Below are positions 10,721-21,600 of a DNA stretch of 64,000 nt, piece by piece. The stretch spans positions 27,792,347 through 27,856,346 of the forward strand of contig OX344753.2 of NCBI GenBank assembly GCA_947034885.2, written 5' to 3'. The translations under genes and the position numbers were made by a program. Origin of the DNA: Thuidium tamariscinum (lineage: Eukaryota; Streptophyta; Bryopsida; Hypnales; Thuidiaceae). Each line of letters starts with the position of its first letter. Within the stretch, counting starts at the first letter, position 1. The notes below the pieces were generated by a model. That model made no database searches. It was not told the origin of the DNA and worked only from the letters and a program-made list of their open reading frames with translations.

Positions 10721-11280
10721 CGACCCTGAACTAAACCCGGAACCGATCTCTACTGCTCACCACTCTTTCTCTCTCTATACGCGCTCCAAAACCTGCACAC
10801 AAGCCGTACCTCGATTTTCCAAATCGAAAAGGAAAAATGAAGTGGAGAGGAGGGGTTTATATACCAGTCGGTACCCTGCGTTCCTAGTTCCCCTCGGAAC
10901 GGCGCGACGTTCCCCGGCCGTTACGCTAGCTTCCGTAGGTCGGCGGCGTAGACTTGTAGGTGCTAACCATCCGGAACTACCTCGGATCCGTCTTTAGGTA
11001 TACCGGATCCGCCTTCGAAAATATCGGATCCGTCTTTCCAAGTTCCGTCTTCTGGAAAGTTCCGTTCCGGATACTGTGGAATCCGGATCCGGAAACTTAT
11101 GCCCATAGACTGGAAATTCACCTTGGTCAATCCGGTTCAGACGGATCCCAAGGGAAGAAGACTCTAATTGTCTTCTTTTCGCCATATCTAACCCTAAAAT
11201 TTTGAAAAATTGAGCTTACTCTATATACTATCTTCCTATTTTACTTGCATGATATTTCCGGACTGCGACACATGCATGCT

Positions 11281-12400
11281 ATGTTTTCTCCCTCTTCGCC
11301 TCGAAGCCTGATGAGCTATCGAGATATCCGCACCAATGGTTTCCATCTCTCGATCAAAATTCTAGATAGGCGAGAGGCTTTGGTTTTTGTACAGAATAAT
11401 AAAGTAGTAGAAACAGCCTTTGCTGCGGCAAGTGGCTTGTATCGGATTCCAATCCGACCACCAAATGTATCTACTTTTGCTTTATCTTCTTCTTATAATA
11501 AAACTTCACTGTGGCATGGAAGACTGGGTCATCCAGGCTCTACTTTATTTCGTAAAATTCTTCCATGTGTTCTTGGTCATAATTTACAGCCAGCTGATGT
11601 AAATTCTATGACATTATGCCAAGCATGTGTACAAGGCAAATTGATTCCCATACCATCTCTATGGAATTTGCCTAGTGAATTACCACCAATGCTTTCGAGG
11701 CTACATGGTGATATTTGTGGTCCTATAACACCTATGTCTGGACCATTTTGATATTTTTTGATTTTGGTTGATGCCTCAGGCAGACAATCTCATGTTTCTC
11801 TACTTTCAACTCAAAATTTGGCTTTTTCTAATTTACTTTCGATGTTGATCCGATTCAAGGCTCATTTTCCCGATCATCCTATCAAGACACTTCGGATGGA
11901 TAATGCCCAAGAATTTCGGTCCAAATCTTTCGAAGATTACTGTATTGCCACTGGGATTGATTTGACATATTCAATTCCATATGAACATGCCCAAAATGGA
12001 TTGGCAGAGTCTTTTATCAAGCGCATTCAGCTTATAACAAGACCTTTATTATTACATGCAAATTTGCCTGCATACATGTAAGAACATGCAGTTCTCCATG
12101 CTACAACTCTAATTCGACTTCGTCCTTCATCCGTAGAGATTGCTTCTTCACAAGAGCTTCTTTCAAGACGTGTTCCAAATGTTTCTCATTTACGAGTATT
12201 TGGATGCCACGTTTGGGTTCCAAATGCAGAACCTCAACGTCATACTATTGGCACTCATCGCCAAGAAGGTATATATGTGGGATTTGACTCTCCAAGCATT
12301 ATTCGTTACATCAACCCTTCTACTGGTACATTACTCCGTGCACGTTTTGCCAATTGTCGATTTGAAGAAGATGTATTTCCATCTTTAAAAGGAGGAGAAT
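11281..12400 (+). pseudogene. copia integrase region (fossil)
   Basis: Resumes the copia polyprotein after the nested insertion. Visible integrase landmarks are the GAG-pre-integrase type SLWHGRLGHPGSTLF segment, LHGDICGPI and TLRMDNAQEF. The region is broken and is treated as part of the dead element. Confidence 0.75.
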
Positions 12401-14532
12401 CTACTCAAGAGACTTCTACTAGTCTTATTTTACGAACACCTCAAACATTTATATCAAATCCTGATCCACGAACATCTTTGGCTGAAAATGAAGTTGCCAA
12501 AATTTTACATTTACAAAAGATTGCGGATCAAACACCTGATGGTTTTAATGATGCTCCAAGGATCACTAAAACTCCATTGAATGAGGCTCGAAATCTTCCT
12601 GCTCGAGTTTTTGTATCAGAAACCACAACCATTGCTACTCCTCAATCTATTGGTAAATGGACTCGTGGACCAGGCAAGCAACCACGCAAACGCAAGACTA
12701 TTATTGATGTTGTTTCTTCTCTACCCACAGCAACCACTTCCAATTTTATTCAACCATCTACTTCTCAAGAAATTATGTCTAATTCAAACACAGGATTGTC
12801 TGTGATGTATTGTGGTATTGGTGATATATGGCATAGAGCAAACATCGACATCGATGAACCATTCATTTCTATGATTGTCGAAAATCTTTCTTGCGAAAAA
12901 GATGACCCCGAACCACGTACAATTGAAGATGCTATGCGTCGCCCTGATTGGCTCAAGTGGAAAGCTGCTATTGAAGAGGAGTATGTTTCTTTGAAAAAGC
13001 GACAAGTCTTTGGACCTATCGTGTATAATCTTAATTCACGACCTCTTGGATACAAATTAGTTTTTGTACGCAAACGAAATGACAAAGGTGAGATTATTTG
13101 CTACAAAGTTCGTCTTGTTGCTCAAGGATACACACAAAAATTTGGCATTGATTATGATATTACGTATTCACCAGTTATGGATACTATTATTTTTCGTTAT
13201 CTCCTTGGAATGGCAGTCCACACTATCCTTGAGATGATCCTTATGGACGTCGTTACTGCTTACTTATATGGTTCACTTCATACCAATATTTATATGAAAG
13301 TCCCCCCTGGCCTTGAATCTACAACTCCAAGCACCACTATTCCAGGCAAACATCGTGGCGTTAAATTACAACGTGCACTGTATAGTCTTAAACAATCTGG
13401 ACGCATGTGGTACCAACGCTTACAGCAATTTCTTATTGCAAATGGCTTTATTAATAATTCATTACTTCCATGTCTCTTTATTAAACGAGACAAAGATGAT
13501 TTTGTCATCATTGCAGTTTATGTTGATGATTTAAACCTAGTGGGTACCAAATCTGCATTAACTGCAACTACTCAACTACTTATTTGAGAGTTTGAAATGA
13601 AATTATTTGGCAATACTACCTTCTGTATTGGTTTGCAAGTTCATCATTTGAAAGATAATAGTATTTTTCTTTCTCAAACAACCTACATCAACCGAATCTT
13701 AAAAAGATTCAACATGTTTGATGCATATCCTCTGTCAACACCTATGGGCGATCGCAGTTCTCAAGGTGAAGACCCTTACCGTCCTTGCGAGGAGGAGGAG
13801 GAAACACTGAGTGAAAATTATCCATACCTCGCTGCGATCGAAGCACTTTTATACTTGACTACGTCTACAAGACTTGATATTTCATTTGCAGTCAGTGTTC
13901 TTGCAAGGCATAGTGCTCGACCTACACTTCGACATTGGAATGGCATCAAACACCTTTTCCGTTATTTGAAAGGAACTGAAGACTTGGGACTACACTATAC
14001 TCGATCACTTGATCCAACATTAGTTGGATATGCTGATGCAGGATATAGATCTGATCCTGCGACATCTAAATCTCAAACATGCTATGTATTCTTGCGACAT
14101 GGAGCTACAATGTCTTGGAAATCTGTAAAGCAAACGATTATTGCCACATCATCTAACCATGCAGAAATTGTTGTTTTACATGAAGCATCTCGTGAATGTA
14201 TTTGGTTGAAATCGATTGACAAGTTCATTCGAACGAACTGCGGATTATTTTATGATAATTCTCCAATTGTTTTATATGAAGACAATAGTGCTTGTGTTAC
14301 TCAAATGCAAGCAGGTTTTATTAAAGGCGATCGTACAAAACATATTGATCCAAAGTATTTCACCTTTACTAATGACTTAATTATAGACAAAGTACTTGAA
14401 GTTAAGAAAATTGCATCAGCAGATAATCTTGCTGATCTTTTTACCAAGGCTCTTCCATCAACTACTCATCGTCAACTTGTCCATGGCATTGGAATGCGGC
14501 GACTTAGTAGTTTAGAACAAGAAATTCAATAG
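12401..14532 (+). pseudogene. pol: copia reverse transcriptase and RNase H (fossil)
   Basis: Reverse transcriptase landmarks are AMRRPDWLKWKAAIEEEY, MDVVTAYLYGSL and the active-site block FVIIAVYVDDLNLVG. RNase H follows, with YADAGY, SSNHAEI and LYEDNSACV, ending near HGIGMRRLSSLEQEIQ. The order is typical of Ty1/copia. Broken, part of the same fossil. Confidence 0.8.
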
Positions 14533-14754
14533 TTTTTCTTTACAAAGTTTATTGATCCTTTTTAATTCACTTCCATAGATTTTTCCCACTGGGTTTTACT
14601 ATGAGATTGGATTGATAAAGGAGTTGTACTCTTTTTCCTTCATCTGTGGTTTTGTCCTTAAAATATATTAAGGTTTACCCAGCTAAGGTTTTAACGAGGC
14701 AACATTTATAAACTTTTACAAAATTTTCATATAGAAAAAGGTGGGGTCGTGGTG

Positions 14755-15000
14755 AGAACCACGGTTTAGGTTTCAATGCTGGAGCTTGTTACCATCTTGG
14801 GGTGCCCTGCATCTTGTCACATCACAGCTCAGGGGTAGGGTAGCGGGTCGGCTGTTATTCCTGCCTCACTAGCGATGCCAAGCCGCGAGTTTCCCGGATC
14901 AGTCGACGAAGCCGACGGGTATCGAACCTCGGACCGATCGGTTGACCACCGACGTATGAAACCAGCCGACCAAGTCCACGACTTGGCGACAGTGACTGGT
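14755..15000 (-). mobile_element. tRNA-derived SINE
   Basis: On the minus strand there is an RNA polymerase III A-box-like TTGGTCGGCTGG (14962-14973) followed about 34 bases later by a canonical B box GGTTCGATACC (14918-14928). The body, about 150 bases long, then contains no ORF. This is the architecture of a tRNA-derived SINE. It lies between copia RNase H and the 3' LTR, so it inserted into the copia 3' non-coding region. I could not define target duplications; both ends are approximate. Confidence 0.6.
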
Positions 15001-15065
15001 TTTTATTTGATCTTATAGCCTTTATCGATTAGTACTTCACCATTATTATGTTGAGCGAGGAGGAG

Positions 15066-15280
15066 TGTTAAGATATGTAGTGTGAACGCTCACCATACTG
15101 GTGAGTGACACGTAGCTTAGGGAATCATTCTTGTCCAATGGGAGAAGGGAACTATTCATTGTCTCTCTCCCTTCTCCCCTTGTATATACCACCAACTTAT
15201 TATGAAGACACTTAGTTCTTTGAGTATACTTTGGTGTTGATTGTTGCTTTGCTATTTTGTTTAGTATTCTATTCTCAACA
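15066..15280 (+). repeat. 3' LTR of the copia fossil
   Basis: 215 bp from TGTTAAGATATGTAG to ATTCTCAACA, with short inverted ends TGTT...AACA. It contains a 'tgtatatacc' TATA-like element at about 15180 and lies downstream of RNase H at the expected place, after a purine-rich tract (gagcgaggaggag). Confidence 0.7.
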
Positions 15281-16723
15281 GTTTTTTCCCCAAAGGTGAG
15301 TGGTGACTCTTGCCTACCTTAGTAAAGTGACGGGAATAGCCAGGTTCTATTCCCTGCCTGCCTGCGGCTGGTTCTCCTGGTCTGCTTCCTTTTCGGCGAG
15401 TTCGGTCAGTCTCTCTTTTGGCTTCATCATCAATCCTTCATTCTGCCTCCTGGATGGATGTTCCTGCCTCCGGGGCCTTGAAGAGGACGAGGCGGTCTGG
15501 AACTTCAGTTCTTCAGCAATGAATCCCACTTGCATTGCAGGACAGGAAATCCATGTCACCAAGTGGGATCAGCAGGGCAAAACTTGGGTTATTCAATTCA
15601 GGGGAAAAACTAAAAAAGATTTCTAAGGGAGGAGGCTCGAAAACCGCTCAAGCTCCAAAACTGCTCACCTTCTTAAATGTATATTTGTAGTACATGGTAC
15701 TTTTTTTATCTTTACAGTAATGTACAACTAGTGAACATTTGAGGGGGTGGGCAGATTTAGAGCCCTATGCCATATTGACTTCAGAAATTCATAACTAATT
15801 CTACAGAACTCCAAAAAATATGAAACGACTTGGGTTAGATGCTTATTCAAGCTGTCTTTCAAGAAAAATTCACTAGAAAATACTTCAAGATGTTTGACCT
15901 GCCGCAAATTTTGTTCCAGCCCTTAGATGGTTAGTTTATGGACCTCCTCCCTTACTTTGTGCCGCATTTGAATATGTGCGTAGCCTTGGCTCATTAATTT
16001 GGCATCTATGATTGCAAATATTAAGTTAGAACTTGCAAAAATAATAATGTGAAAAAAATTAAAAAATTAAGTATTTCCCCAAGGGAAATACAGCTCACTT
16101 GTCGCACTTTGTGGGACGGGTTTAATGGCCTCCATTTTCATTTGTCCTAGTGTGCCTTCTACCATTGCTACAATCAAAATAAAAGTAATGGTAATGCTCT
16201 AATTTTTTATCATGCAAATTTTGAACTTCAATAGTATATGCCTAAGCATCACAAACAAAGTCCATGCACCCCTCTTCATAGAGGACTTTCCAATGGTACA
16301 AAAGATACACAGTCTAGGCTAGGAGATCTCATTGTAACAAACTTACAAAACAAACAACCTGTAGGAAGCAATCCATTCTTAATCACAATCTCATTACGGC
16401 AAGGTAGGATGGTCTACTTCCCATTAGTAATGATACAATATGATAAAGAATAGGATTCTTGCTTGGTAAGGTGACAATTGGCAATGAAGCCACCTCAATT
16501 GATGTTCCAATTTTTTATGATAGTTATGAAGTACTCTTGATTTTCCTACTCACCCTTTGTTGGAAATGGGATGACGTTACAAACTACTATATTTTTTTTT
16601 TTTTTTTTTTTGAACCTCACAAACTACTATCTTCAATATAAGATGAACTGAACCTTCAATTCAACAATTTACGATAATTTTGTTCTGTGAAAACAAATCT
16701 AGAAACCTTCCTTAGGCTAACTA
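15281..16723. other. Spacer with a dispersed ~150 bp repeat
   Basis: No supported gene. The stretch 15782-15935 ('aattcataactaattc...gaaacgacttgggttaga...agcccttagatg') is repeated as a diverged direct copy at 16962-17115, inside the mariner-like MITE that follows. This suggests a second, degraded copy of that MITE here. A 20-base T run lies near 16590-16610. Confidence 0.45.
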
Positions 16724-17132
16724 AGGTAGTCGGCTCTAAAATGGAACAGGCATTAAGAATGGACCCTATAGAAGGTTGTAAAATGGACAATTGGTGGTTC
16801 TTAAATGGACCTCCACATTCATTGAATGAATCAAGAAAAGATGCATTGGGAATAGTGAGAGCCAATCATGCTCTTTGCTTTTCCATCTTTCTTTAGAAAT
16901 TGCAAGTGAACCATTCATGGAAGACCTAGAGACATAAAATAGGGGCCTACAACACATCTCCTTTGAAAATTCATAACTAATTCAAAAATGCGTCAAAAAT
17001 TATGAAACCACTTGTGTTAGATTCCTCTTCAATTTCTCTTTCTCCTAAAAATGGACTAAAATATTTCATTCAAGTAAATACATGAAAAAAAGGGACCAGC
17101 CCTTAGATGCTCCATTACAGAGCCGACTACCT
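16724..17132. mobile_element. Mariner-like MITE with TA target duplication
   Basis: 409 bp bounded by TA on both sides, with inverted ends AGGTAGTCGGCTCTAAAATGG and, on the other strand, AGGTAGTCGGCTCTGTAATGG. No ORF. TA duplication plus short inverted ends fits Tc1/mariner-derived MITEs. It shares the AGGTAG start with the element at 23944-24206. Confidence 0.7.
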
Positions 17133-17528
17133 TACTTCTGCAGACGGGACAATTTCACCATTTCAAGAAACCCGCCCTGCAATGACTTCAGTGGTCAGAT
17201 GGCGGGGTTGCCTCCCTTGCCTCACCTGCAGGTGTGGATGGGCAGGGAGAACTGACCCCCTCACTTGACCACTCGAGTAAAATGCTGTAATTTTATATTT
17301 TTCACACAAATTTTTTTTTCAAATTTTGCATTCATATTTGGGATCAGAGACCCCAAATGAACTAAGTAGGGGTGAAGAAAGTAGGGGTGATCACGGCTCA
17401 AACTAGGAGGCTTTTTGTTTGGATTGCCCCTCTAGTAAAACTTGGGAAGATCAAGCGAGGGGGCCAATTCACCCCACCGTGTAGATTTGCAAAGACACCC
17501 ACCGCGAGAGATGGATGGAATGGCTGCA
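17133..17528. other. Spacer, nothing recognised
   Basis: About 400 bases of unremarkable mixed-composition sequence without a credible ORF, RNA or repeat. Confidence 0.4.
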
Positions 17529-17757
17529 TTAACCCCTAAATGACGAGCCGGTGGCCGTGGAATTGAGGAATTTTGATACCGTGGGAATCATGGGTTCAAA
17601 AAAATCTAAAAACACACGTTGGAAGTCAAAGAATTGTAGAAGATCTTCCTTTTCCACCCCTAATTCTGAGGATGAATGATTGCAATTCTGTCCTACATTG
17701 AAAGATTCCCTGAAGTTCATCGACCAGAAAATGGCTTGCGCGTCGTTTAAGGGTCAA
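17529..17757 (+). mobile_element. Short TTAA inverted-repeat element (second TTAA family), copy 1
   Basis: 229 bp from TTAACCCCTAAATGACGAG to TCGTTTAAGGGTCAA; the right target copy has changed from TTAA to TCAA. The interior ('gaagatcttccttttccaccccta') matches the copy at 20149-20378 in inverted orientation. Too short to code for anything. Confidence 0.6.
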
Positions 17758-17976
17758 GGGAGAGGCACCCAATGGCGTCCTTGTACCCAATGCCGTCCGT
17801 TTCTAAGTCAGTCATTCATTCTAGAACAGAAATGTAGTGGGACTATAGAATGCTTATTGTTTTAGGTCAAAAGAAATAAGCCATGTACTGCCTTCCTACA
17901 TTTTTTTGCTTGGAATGATTGTCTGCTGTAGAAACGGACGGCATTGGGTCCAGGGACGCCATTGGGTGCCTCTCCC
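17758..17976. mobile_element. Fold-back MITE with ~48 bp arms
   Basis: The left arm GGGAGAGGCACCCAATGGCG, continuing through 'cccaatgccgtccgtttcta', is mirrored by the right arm ending CCATTGGGTGCCTCTCCC. Arms are about 48 bp around a ~120 bp loop. It directly abuts the short TTAA element. Target duplication is not clear. Confidence 0.65.
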
Positions 17977-17984
17977 TTAGTTGC

Positions 17985-19980
17985 CAATTCCAGTGACGGA
18001 GCCATCATTGAGTGCCGTGGAATTGTTGCGATTCACGGTGGGACTGTGCGAAAGACGGGCCGGGCCGGGCCTCACCTCGCCTCCCGGGCTTTGTCCGTGG
18101 GCCGCCCGGCTATGTGAATCCTGCGGAGGGTCGCCCCTGGGAGGATGAAACCCATTCTTAGGGTGGTGTTTTACTGAGAACCGCCCCGAGGGGCTGAATA
18201 CACGCCCAAAGGGCAGAAATAACGCCCGGAGGCAAGACAGCACTGAGCCACAGCCCGAAGGCGGGGAGAACGAACTTGAGAACCGGCCGACCGGTCACCA
18301 CAGGGGCAGGGACGGACCCGGGTCACGCCCAAAGGCAGGGCCGGACCGAGGAACAGAAAGCAACAAAAGAACCAAACAAAGGCACCAACAACACTAATCT
18401 CTTGTTAACTCAAAGTAAATTTGACTAAAAGTATCCTGCATCTCTAAGTCAATAACCGGGAAGTGATGGTCATCAAGCGCGTCCTCCGTGACCTCCGTCC
18501 CTTCCGTTCTTCTGTCCTTGTTGTTGATTGAATTAGGTCTTCGGTGAGGGGGGGCTTGCTCGTGGTCGATCTCCCGCATTATCTGGCTAAGAATGTGCTC
18601 GGCTTGTGACTCCGATCGTCTTCTTCTTTGTGATGTGCCTCTTGCCTCCAGGCTCGCCGTGTTCTACTGGTTGTCGTCTTCGAAGTCGCCGATGTTGTCC
18701 TCCGTCGTAGATTCCTCCTCAATCTCGGGCGTTGTGGGCGAGCCTTGATTGTCCTGCTCTAATTCTCCTGGGGTCTGGTCTTGGGCACTCTGTGATCTGT
18801 GGGTGGCCGGCGGAGTGTGTTGGATGATGGGGATTTGTTGCGTGTTGACAACTACCGTCGGCCTCCTGGCAAGCTCCTGTGGTAAGTATTCCTCCTCTGG
18901 TATGAATCTCCAGCTCGGAGTGTCTTGTATAGTGCAGAAGGCGTCTGTGTGGGTCCATGTGGCGGTGAAGGTGTCCCGTCGTTGTTGATAGATGGTAGTC
19001 GCTGGAGCCAGTCTACTCACCTCCCTCCACGCTGCAATCCCAATTTGAATTGTTGTCCTCCATGCTGTGTTCAGTGCTGTGCCTAGGTGAAAAGGCTGAT
19101 TGTTTAAAACCCTGTTGCATCTCTGGCACCATATCGCCCTTAGAATGAGACACCTCAGTATATTCCACGGGGTTTCCCTTGTAACCTGACACTTTGCTCC
19201 GAATTTTCTGTTTGTTAGGTCTCCCCTTGTTAGTGTAGCTCCCTCCAAAATGTCCGCTGGTGTGTGGTGTAACTCCTCGAGGTTGTATTTTCTTCTTAGC
19301 TTGTTGAACTGCACCCATGTCCGTTTTATCGCCTCGCAGTCGATGAAGGCATGTCTTGTCGTTTCTGTCGGGGCCAGCATACATAATTTGCAATCTCCCT
19401 CCTGGTTGATTTTCTCCAACCAACTGCCCAGAGGTAGTCCTTCTGAATGTAGTAACCACAAGAATGTGCAGACTTTCCTAGGGATCCAGGGATGCTAGAT
19501 CGTGGCGTAGACTTCCTTGCGCTGGAGCTCCGTTAGTCCCTTGTTACGTAGCTTGGTCTCAAAATGTGTCGGAATGATCTTGTTTTGTACCCCTATCCTA
19601 TACCCTCTCTTGGTGGTGTAGTCGAAGATGTGTGTTGAGGATGCTTGATCGAGTGACTCCCATCTCCACTTTGCTGGGTCCCAATTCAACTCCTCTAGCT
19701 TGTGTGGTTGGTGGAGCCATACCTCCTTGTCTCTGTCCATGGGGTGAGGTGGATTGAATCCAATTATTTCTGCTCCTTTCTTGTGAATTACTGCGGAGGG
19801 TCGCCCCTGGGAAATAATGCAACGCCCAGCCAGCGGTCGCTTTCCCAGTTCTCTTGTCATGCAAAGAACTAAGTTAAACGGGAAACCGGATGGGAGCCCG
19901 GGCGCCAGAGCAGGGCAGCAGGCCCCCGCCCCGTCCTCGGGTCTCACTTTTAGATAGGACAAAGTAGGACAATCACTTTA
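17985..19980 (-). mobile_element. 5'-truncated LINE, ORF2 tail plus 3' region
   Basis: The coding remnant 18664-19962 reads on the minus strand. Its centre carries the reverse-transcriptase zinc-binding pattern C-x2-C...H-x5-C (CKLCMLAPTETTRHAFIDC), after IPRKVCTFLWLLHSEGLPLG. The C-terminus is acidic (TTEDNIGDFEDDNQ). One in-frame TAG (19495-19497) splits it between VYATI and HPWIPRKVC. Upstream of about 19980 the rest of ORF2 is missing. Downstream GC-rich DNA (17985-18660) is its likely 3' region. 'tgcggagggtcgcccctggga' occurs both there (18122) and in the ORF (19792). Confidence 0.7.
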
Positions 19981-20148
19981 AAGTGATGAAGCTCAACAAA
20001 TGACACGCTGCATGAGGTTGTTCTACTAAATTGTCAGTCGTCTTGTATTGCGGGTTTGGAGACCATTTTTTACTGGGGCTCAACTTAGTCAGTAGAGCAT
20101 TTGCAAGACTAAATGTACGGATTCCAACATTTTTTATTTTTTATTTTC

Positions 20149-20378
20149 TTAACCCTTGAACGACACCGCAATGTTTGGTGTCCGTTGAATGACAAAGAAT
20201 CTTTCCTTCTAGGACAGAAATGCAACTTTTCATCCTTGGTATTGGGGGTGGAAAGGGAAGATTTTCTACAGTACTTTGACTTCCAATGCGTATGTTTAGC
20301 TTTTTCAAAGTAGGTGATGTCACACGGTATCAAAATGCATGGTTTCCACGGCCACCAGTCCGTCCTTCAAGGACTAAA
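20149..20378 (-). mobile_element. Short TTAA inverted-repeat element (second TTAA family), copy 2
   Basis: About 230 bp, beginning TTAACCCTTGAACGACACCG and ending near GTCCTTCAAGGACTAA. It is an inverted copy of 17529-17757 (shared 'aggacagaaatgcaa', 'gggtggaaagggaagat'). The two copies flank the LINE fragment in opposite orientation. Confidence 0.55.
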
Positions 20379-20763
20379 CAAATGTAACGGAATTTTCATT
20401 ACAAAGGGTTACAGGGTGACTATACAGTCACTGCTTGTCAAGACGGAGGATCACAAAAAAGTCAGATCCACTTATAAAACAGACCCCTTAAAAATATTAA
20501 ATATCAAATATATTAAAAAAATTTAAAAAGCCAAACCTCGAAGGCCATGTCTTTGTTCCCACAGGAGATTATTTACCATGACAATGTGAGATACTTTTGC
20601 AACAATATATTTGTTTTAATGCTTGAATTCGAATTTTCTAGCACACATTGAAATTCCTTTATATGGCAGTAACTTCATTTGAGAGGGGAAAATAACTAAG
20701 TTAATTCTATTGACTATTGAATGGAAAGAGAAAGAGACATTGAAAGACAAGTCATTGTCCTAG
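20379..20763. other. Spacer, nothing recognised
   Basis: AT-rich, no credible ORF or repeat structure. Confidence 0.4.
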
Positions 20764-21600
20764 TTAACCCTTTAAATTCTTGGACTATGTTTTCACCAAA
20801 AATGTTCCAAAATTATCATTTCTAGTACAAGTGTAAAATTTTAGAAAAAGAAACATTTTTGGACACATGTTACTAATTTACTATAGATTTTGTAATTTGT
20901 TCACTTAAAATTCTTCTGGTGTCCTTGGAAGAAACCAAGTAGCTACACTTTACAAGCTCACATTTGTATGAAAAAATGTTCAAAATGGTGGTGTTTCTTT
21001 AGATTCACTCTTCAAGACAAATTGGCCACATGCTTCAAATTTTTAGATTATTTAGAATTGTACAACGTATAGGAAAAAAAATAGTAAGTAAAAAGAAGTC
21101 AAAAAATGATACAAGACACTTAATTGTTAAGAATTTATTTATGAAATTAAAAAATGTAAATTCCAATAGTTGCAATGTTGTTATAAACAATCACATACAT
21201 GTTATGATTTTAATTTTTCAAAAAAATATTGAATATCAAGTAATATAAAAGGCTTCAAGTTTATTTTAAAGCACAAAATCCATAACTACTTGCAAACAAA
21301 ATGGAATGACTCAAAACTTTCCAAGTATATATAAATGTATAAAATGATTCAAGTTTTTGTTTTTGTGAAAAGAGATTTTTTATATTAGTGTGAATTATCC
21401 ATTTATAGAAAAAATAACATATAAGGCCATAATTTTTTATTCATATTTTCAAATGTCTTGAATTTTGTGCACATGGAAGATATTCTTCATCTTCACCTTC
21501 TATTAAAGTTTTGGCCTAAAATATGGAAACCTCCGGTCTTATGTACTAGCCTAAAATTGTTATGTTGCCAAATTTGGCAAGCTAGTCTTTTAGGGGTTAA
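20764..21600 (-). mobile_element. TTAA/CCCCTAAAG element (piggyBac-like MITE), copy 3
   Basis: 837 bp from TTAACCCTTTAAATTCTTGG to CTTTTAGGGGTTAA. Colinear with copy 1 (same order of 'ccaaaattatcatttctagtacaa', 'aattgtacaacatatagga', 'ggccataa'), but shorter and more diverged. Confidence 0.6.

Larger units (their letters stand above)
7449..11270 (-). mobile_element. Nested 3.8 kb element of uncertain class, rich in CGGATC/ATCCGG
   Basis: Interrupts the copia element. Its ends read TGTCG...CGACA and it is flanked on both sides by CATGCATGC (7440-7448 and 11271-11279). The duplication could be read as 5 bp (CATGC, with TG...CA ends, as for an LTR-type element) or as 9-11 bp (as for a Mutator-type element). 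The palindromic target ATGCAT makes this ambiguous. I see no long direct repeat between the two ends, which argues against a complete LTR element. The coding strand is minus, with three open frames (8684-10720). The whole length is crowded with 'atccgg', 'ggatccgtc' and 'ttccgg' words, unlike the DNA on either side. Confidence 0.6.
6188..15280 (+). mobile_element. Ty1/copia LTR retrotransposon fossil, with nested insertions
   Basis: Parts in copia order: gag (6188-7448), protease region, integrase (from 11281), reverse transcriptase, RNase H (to 14532), then a 215 bp 3' LTR. The domain order integrase before reverse transcriptase defines copia. The reading frames are broken in several places, so it is a non-functional fossil. 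A 3.8 kb element sits inside it at 7449-11270 and a SINE lies between RNase H and the LTR. No 5' LTR was found, so LTR-LTR dating is not possible; the number of breaks and the nesting suggest it is not recent. Confidence 0.85.

Noticed and set aside
14918-14973. A functional tRNA gene
   Set aside because: A and B boxes are present, but the flanks do not form an acceptor stem and a long non-tRNA body follows; SINE is the better call.
15300-15626. A 108-codon frame after the copia LTR
   Set aside because: No domain, no homologous neighbour and a competing frame on the other strand; composition follows local GC.
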